Source: UBA12474 sp964549625 (lineage in GTDB: Bacteria; Babelota; Babeliae; Babelales; Babelaceae). From it: a stretch of 64,000 nt of DNA. The notes beneath the pieces were generated by a model, which worked only from the letters and a program-made list of their open reading frames with translations, made no database searches and was not told where the DNA came from. The DNA is taken from the NCBI GenBank assembly GCA_964549625.1, contig CAZJVA010000001.1, positions 248,001-312,000 on the forward strand, written 5' to 3'. Below, in pieces: positions 61,496 to 64,000 of the stretch (position 1 is its first letter; each line of letters begins with the position of its first letter). Made by a program: the position numbers and the translations under genes.

Positions 61496-62932
61496 ATGAA
61501 TTTGCTGCGTCGGTGGAATTCTTTGGTATCAGCGTTTTTTGGGGAAGATCCTGTTGAGCGAAAAAAGATTTTAATCTTGGTGTTTTCTTTTTTTGCAGTC
61601 ATCGGGGGGTATACGATTATAAAAGAGTTTAAGGACACGGTTTTTATGAGTGTTGTTGGGCTCGATTATCAACCAAAAGCCAAGATTATGGCGATCTTTC
61701 TTTTGATTCCTCTTGTGTTTTTGTATTCACGATTAGTGGATATTTTGCAGCGTCACCAGGTTTTGATTTTTATGTCAACCGCCTATGCTTTCGTGGGGCT
61801 TGTTTTGGCGTATCTTTTAGGACATCCAACTATTGGGTTGCCAAATACTGATTCGAGTCCGTGGCGCCTCTTTGGCTGGTTTTTTTACTTCTTTTGTGAA
61901 GCCTACTCGCCGTTTGTTCTCAGTGTATTGTGGTCTTTTGTTAACTCGATTACTACTCCAGATAGCGTTAAAAACGGATATATTACCTTTACTATAGCCT
62001 CTAAGATTGGTGGGATGTTTGCTGCGAGTATTTCCTGGTATCTTCTAAATCTTCAGTGTTCTGGGGTGACAATCTGTTCTGATGCGGGTATGTTCCAGAT
62101 TATTTTTTCTGGTATGTCCCTGCTGCTATGCCTTGTTCCTTTAGTAGTTATATATCTGGTTCGAGTAATTCCAAAATCTCATTTGGTTGGTTACAAAAAA
62201 GCGTATCAATATGATGAGAAACAGGAAAAAGCGGGGCAGTTGGAGCTTGGATTCTGGCGTGATGCGTGGCGAACCTTTAGGGGCATGTTTTCTGGGTTAT
62301 ATGTTATTTTGCGGTATCCTTATGTTTTTGGCATATTCTTGATGCTCTTTTTCTGGGATATTGTTAACTCAACATATAATTATATGCGTTTGGGTGTGGT
62401 GCGCGAGACTTCAATAGGGGTTGTGCGTATGGGTGAGGACCTTTTTAGTCAGGTCTTCTTTATGCATCTTATTGGCTTGATTATTGTATTAGTCGGTACT
62501 AAGACGCTTGTCTCATTTATTGGTATGCGGCGTAGTTTAGTAATGATTCCGGTGACGATCGGAACAGTTGTATTTGCTTATCTGTTCTCTGGTGGGGCAC
62601 TTCCTATTTGGATAGCGTTTGTTATTATGCGTGCCTTTAATTATGCCTTTGCCTACCCATTGCGTGAGGGGTTGTATATTCCTACAACGAAAGATACGAA
62701 GTTTAAAGCCAAGAGCTGGATTGATAGTTTTGGATCAAAACTTGCTAAGGCGAGTGGGAGTTCGTATATTATGCTTTCACAGCAGATTGTAGCTTCTGGT
62801 TTTATCTCGTCTTTTTCTTTAAGTGTTGGTTTTTATGGCATTCTTGTGGGGTGTTGGGCCCTTGTAGCTGGTCTTCTTGGGCGCAAGTATGAGCGAGTTA
62901 TTGCTAAGAATGAGATTGTTGGAGCAAAATAA
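61496..62932 (+). CDS. ATP/ADP (nucleotide) translocase, TLC family, second copy
   Basis: A 478-residue translocase with about 12 helices. The N-terminus FFGEDPVERKKILILVFSFF and the segment GHPTIGLPNTDSS are shared closely with the third copy. Lys and acidic residues in the first helices (IIKEFKDTVFMSVVG) match the family region that binds nucleotide, and YAFAYPLREGLYIPTTKDTKFKAKSW is the late family motif. ATG 61496 has GGGCGGGGA upstream. The pair with the third copy looks like a tandem duplication. Confidence 0.92.
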   Translation: MNLLRRWNSLVSAFFGEDPVERKKILILVFSFFAVIGGYTIIKEFKDTVFMSVVGLDYQPKAKIMAIFLLIPLVFLYSRLVDILQRHQVLIFMSTAYAFVGLVLAYLLGHPTIGLPNTDSSPWRLFGWFFYFFCEAYSPFVLSVLWSFVNSITTPDSVKNGYITFTIASKIGGMFAASISWYLLNLQCSGVTICSDAGMFQIIFSGMSLLLCLVPLVVIYLVRVIPKSHLVGYKKAYQYDEKQEKAGQLELGFWRDAWRTFRGMFSGLYVILRYPYVFGIFLMLFFWDIVNSTYNYMRLGVVRETSIGVVRMGEDLFSQVFFMHLIGLIIVLVGTKTLVSFIGMRRSLVMIPVTIGTVVFAYLFSGGALPIWIAFVIMRAFNYAFAYPLREGLYIPTTKDTKFKAKSWIDSFGSKLAKASGSSYIMLSQQIVASGFISSFSLSVGFYGILVGCWALVAGLLGRKYERVIAKNEIVGAK

Positions 62933-63006
62933 GGCGTGTGTTGCGCGGGCAATGATTTGCTTTTTTAGGCTATATTCGTCAAACTAATAAAAACAGATTA
63001 TGTGGC

Positions 63007-63043
63007 GCTGGTGTCTTTAGTCGTTGACGCCAGCTCTTCTTTT
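63007..63043 (+). terminator. Terminator between the second and third translocases
   Basis: GCTGGTGTC and GACGCCAGC form a 9-bp stem with one G-T pair, followed by TCTTCTTTT. Confidence 0.8.
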
Positions 63044-63128
63044 CAGGTTTAATCCTGTTAATTGTGCTAATTAGTGACGTCTTTAAAAAATTTTGATTTT
63101 TAGTTTTTCTGGGGATTGGGAACAGTAT

Positions 63129-64000
63129 ATGAAATGGGTTCGCTCATTGTATGAATTTGTATTTGGTGAAGATCCGGTTGAGCGTCAAAAAGTGTTGCTT
63201 CTGGGGTTTTCTTTTTTCGCGGCGATCGGCAGCTATACATTAGCGAAAGAATTAAAAGATTCCATCTTTATGAGTGTTGTGGGGTATGAATACCTTCCTG
63301 AGGCTAAGTTTTGGTCCATTTTTGTCTTAATTCCTCTTGTGTTTGTTTATTCTCGTATCGTGGACGTACTTAAGCGCCATCAGGTTCTTATGTTGATGGC
63401 GGCATTATATGCTGTTGGTGGACTTGTTTGCGCGTACTATTTTGGGCATCCAACTATTGGGCTTCCTAATACAGATTCTGGGCGTGGCCGTTTGTTTGGT
63501 TGGGTCTTCTACTTTTTTGTTGAAGGGTATTCGCCCTTTTTGGTTAGTGTTATTTGGGCATTTGTTAACTCTGTCATGAAACCAGATTCTGTTAAAAGTA
63601 GTTATGTTGCTTTGACCGCTTTAAAGCTTTTGGGTGGTGTTTTTACAGCCTTTTTGGCCTGGGCATTTTTGACTTTGCAGTGTAGCCACTGTGTTGAAGT
63701 TTCAGATGTTGTGAGTTATCAAATTTTGATGATTTTTGCAGCGCTTTTGCTTGCTCTTATTCCCTTGTTTTGCCGGATTTTGGTGCGTACTGTCCCCAGG
63801 GACCGTTTGCATGGGTATGAAAAAGCCTATCAATATGAAAAACATCAGGAGGAGGAGCAGGGTAAAATTACTGGTTTTGTCCCTATGATGAAGGACCTCT
63901 TTAATGGAATGTTTTCGGGCGTGTATGTTTTGGTGCGTTATCCGTACGTTTTTGGGATCTTTTTGCTGAGCTTTTTTTGGGAAGTTGTCAATGTCAGCTT
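63129..64000 (+). CDS. ATP/ADP (nucleotide) translocase, third copy (cut by window end)
   Basis: The reading frame from ATG 63129 runs to the window edge, giving 290 residues of a translocase. It shares with the second copy FGEDPVER, GHPTIGLPNTDS, the ELKDSIFMSVVG segment and HGYEKAYQYE, so both come from one tandem duplication. Only the first half or more of the helices is visible. The 3' end is outside the window. Confidence 0.9.
   Translation, partial: MKWVRSLYEFVFGEDPVERQKVLLLGFSFFAAIGSYTLAKELKDSIFMSVVGYEYLPEAKFWSIFVLIPLVFVYSRIVDVLKRHQVLMLMAALYAVGGLVCAYYFGHPTIGLPNTDSGRGRLFGWVFYFFVEGYSPFLVSVIWAFVNSVMKPDSVKSSYVALTALKLLGGVFTAFLAWAFLTLQCSHCVEVSDVVSYQILMIFAALLLALIPLFCRILVRTVPRDRLHGYEKAYQYEKHQEEEQGKITGFVPMMKDLFNGMFSGVYVLVRYPYVFGIFLLSFFWEVVNVS

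Overview
The window looks like a chromosome segment of a host-dependent (intracellular or symbiotic) Gram-negative bacterium, most likely of the Dependentiae/TM6 type. That assignment is inference. It rests on three nucleotide (ATP/ADP) translocase genes at the right end, predicted outer-membrane barrels and LPS-type envelope architecture, several secreted proteins with no recognisable family, a secreted J-domain protein, and normal bacterial housekeeping genes packed tightly with many ATGA/TAATG overlaps. No phage, insertion sequence or CRISPR array was seen.

Layout. 0-6 kb: trpS, a small membrane-anchored protein, tRNA(CAU), then a four-gene overlapping run (zinc-ribbon coiled-coil protein, RNase HI, SpoIID/LytB-like protein, YdjM-like membrane protein) and an eRF1-like baeRF3 protein. 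6-14 kb (minus): a secreted J-domain protein, a gap with a possible structured RNA, dnaJ, a TonB-like protein, tilS, gyrB. 14-25.7 kb (plus): tadA, tRNA-Thr, rpsI, plsC, an M23 peptidase, lepB, a rhodanese lipoprotein, tRNA-Cys and tRNA-Leu, HU, a membrane protein, sufS, an FtsB-like protein, sod, lysS, recJ, cmk. 25.7-35.4 kb (mostly minus): an F0 cluster (AtpI-like, subunit a, and a c subunit made of four fused hairpins), folC, prepilin peptidase, rbfA, rpsU, a beta-barrel protein, an APC permease, gltX. 35.5-40.5 kb: a polyamine-type ABC transporter operon potABCD. 40.6-47.7 kb: a 1334-residue secreted surface protein, a Cys-rich barrel protein, a small secreted protein, a HIT protein. 47.8-59.7 kb: metG, two secreted coiled-coil or charged proteins with a shared N-terminal design, topA, a membrane protein, a small lipoprotein, lon. 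59.9-64 kb: three nucleotide translocases, the last cut by the window edge.

The most striking item is the 313-residue F-type c subunit at 25689-26630. It carries four c-type hairpins in one chain, with the ion-binding positions occupied by Glu62, Gln140, Glu220 and Asp296, spaced 78, 80 and 76 residues apart. Fused hairpins with a lost carboxylate are the hallmark of V-type, pump-optimised rotors. Together with three nucleotide translocases in the same window this suggests, as a hypothesis, that the cell imports host ATP and spends it through this rotor to build its ion gradient.

Other themes are two Cys-rich outer-membrane barrels (possible disulfide-linked envelope), a secreted J-domain protein with a second degenerate J-like segment, and a set of lineage-specific secreted proteins. 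The start codons given here were chosen from ribosome-binding sites and gene overlap, and some differ from the longest open frame.
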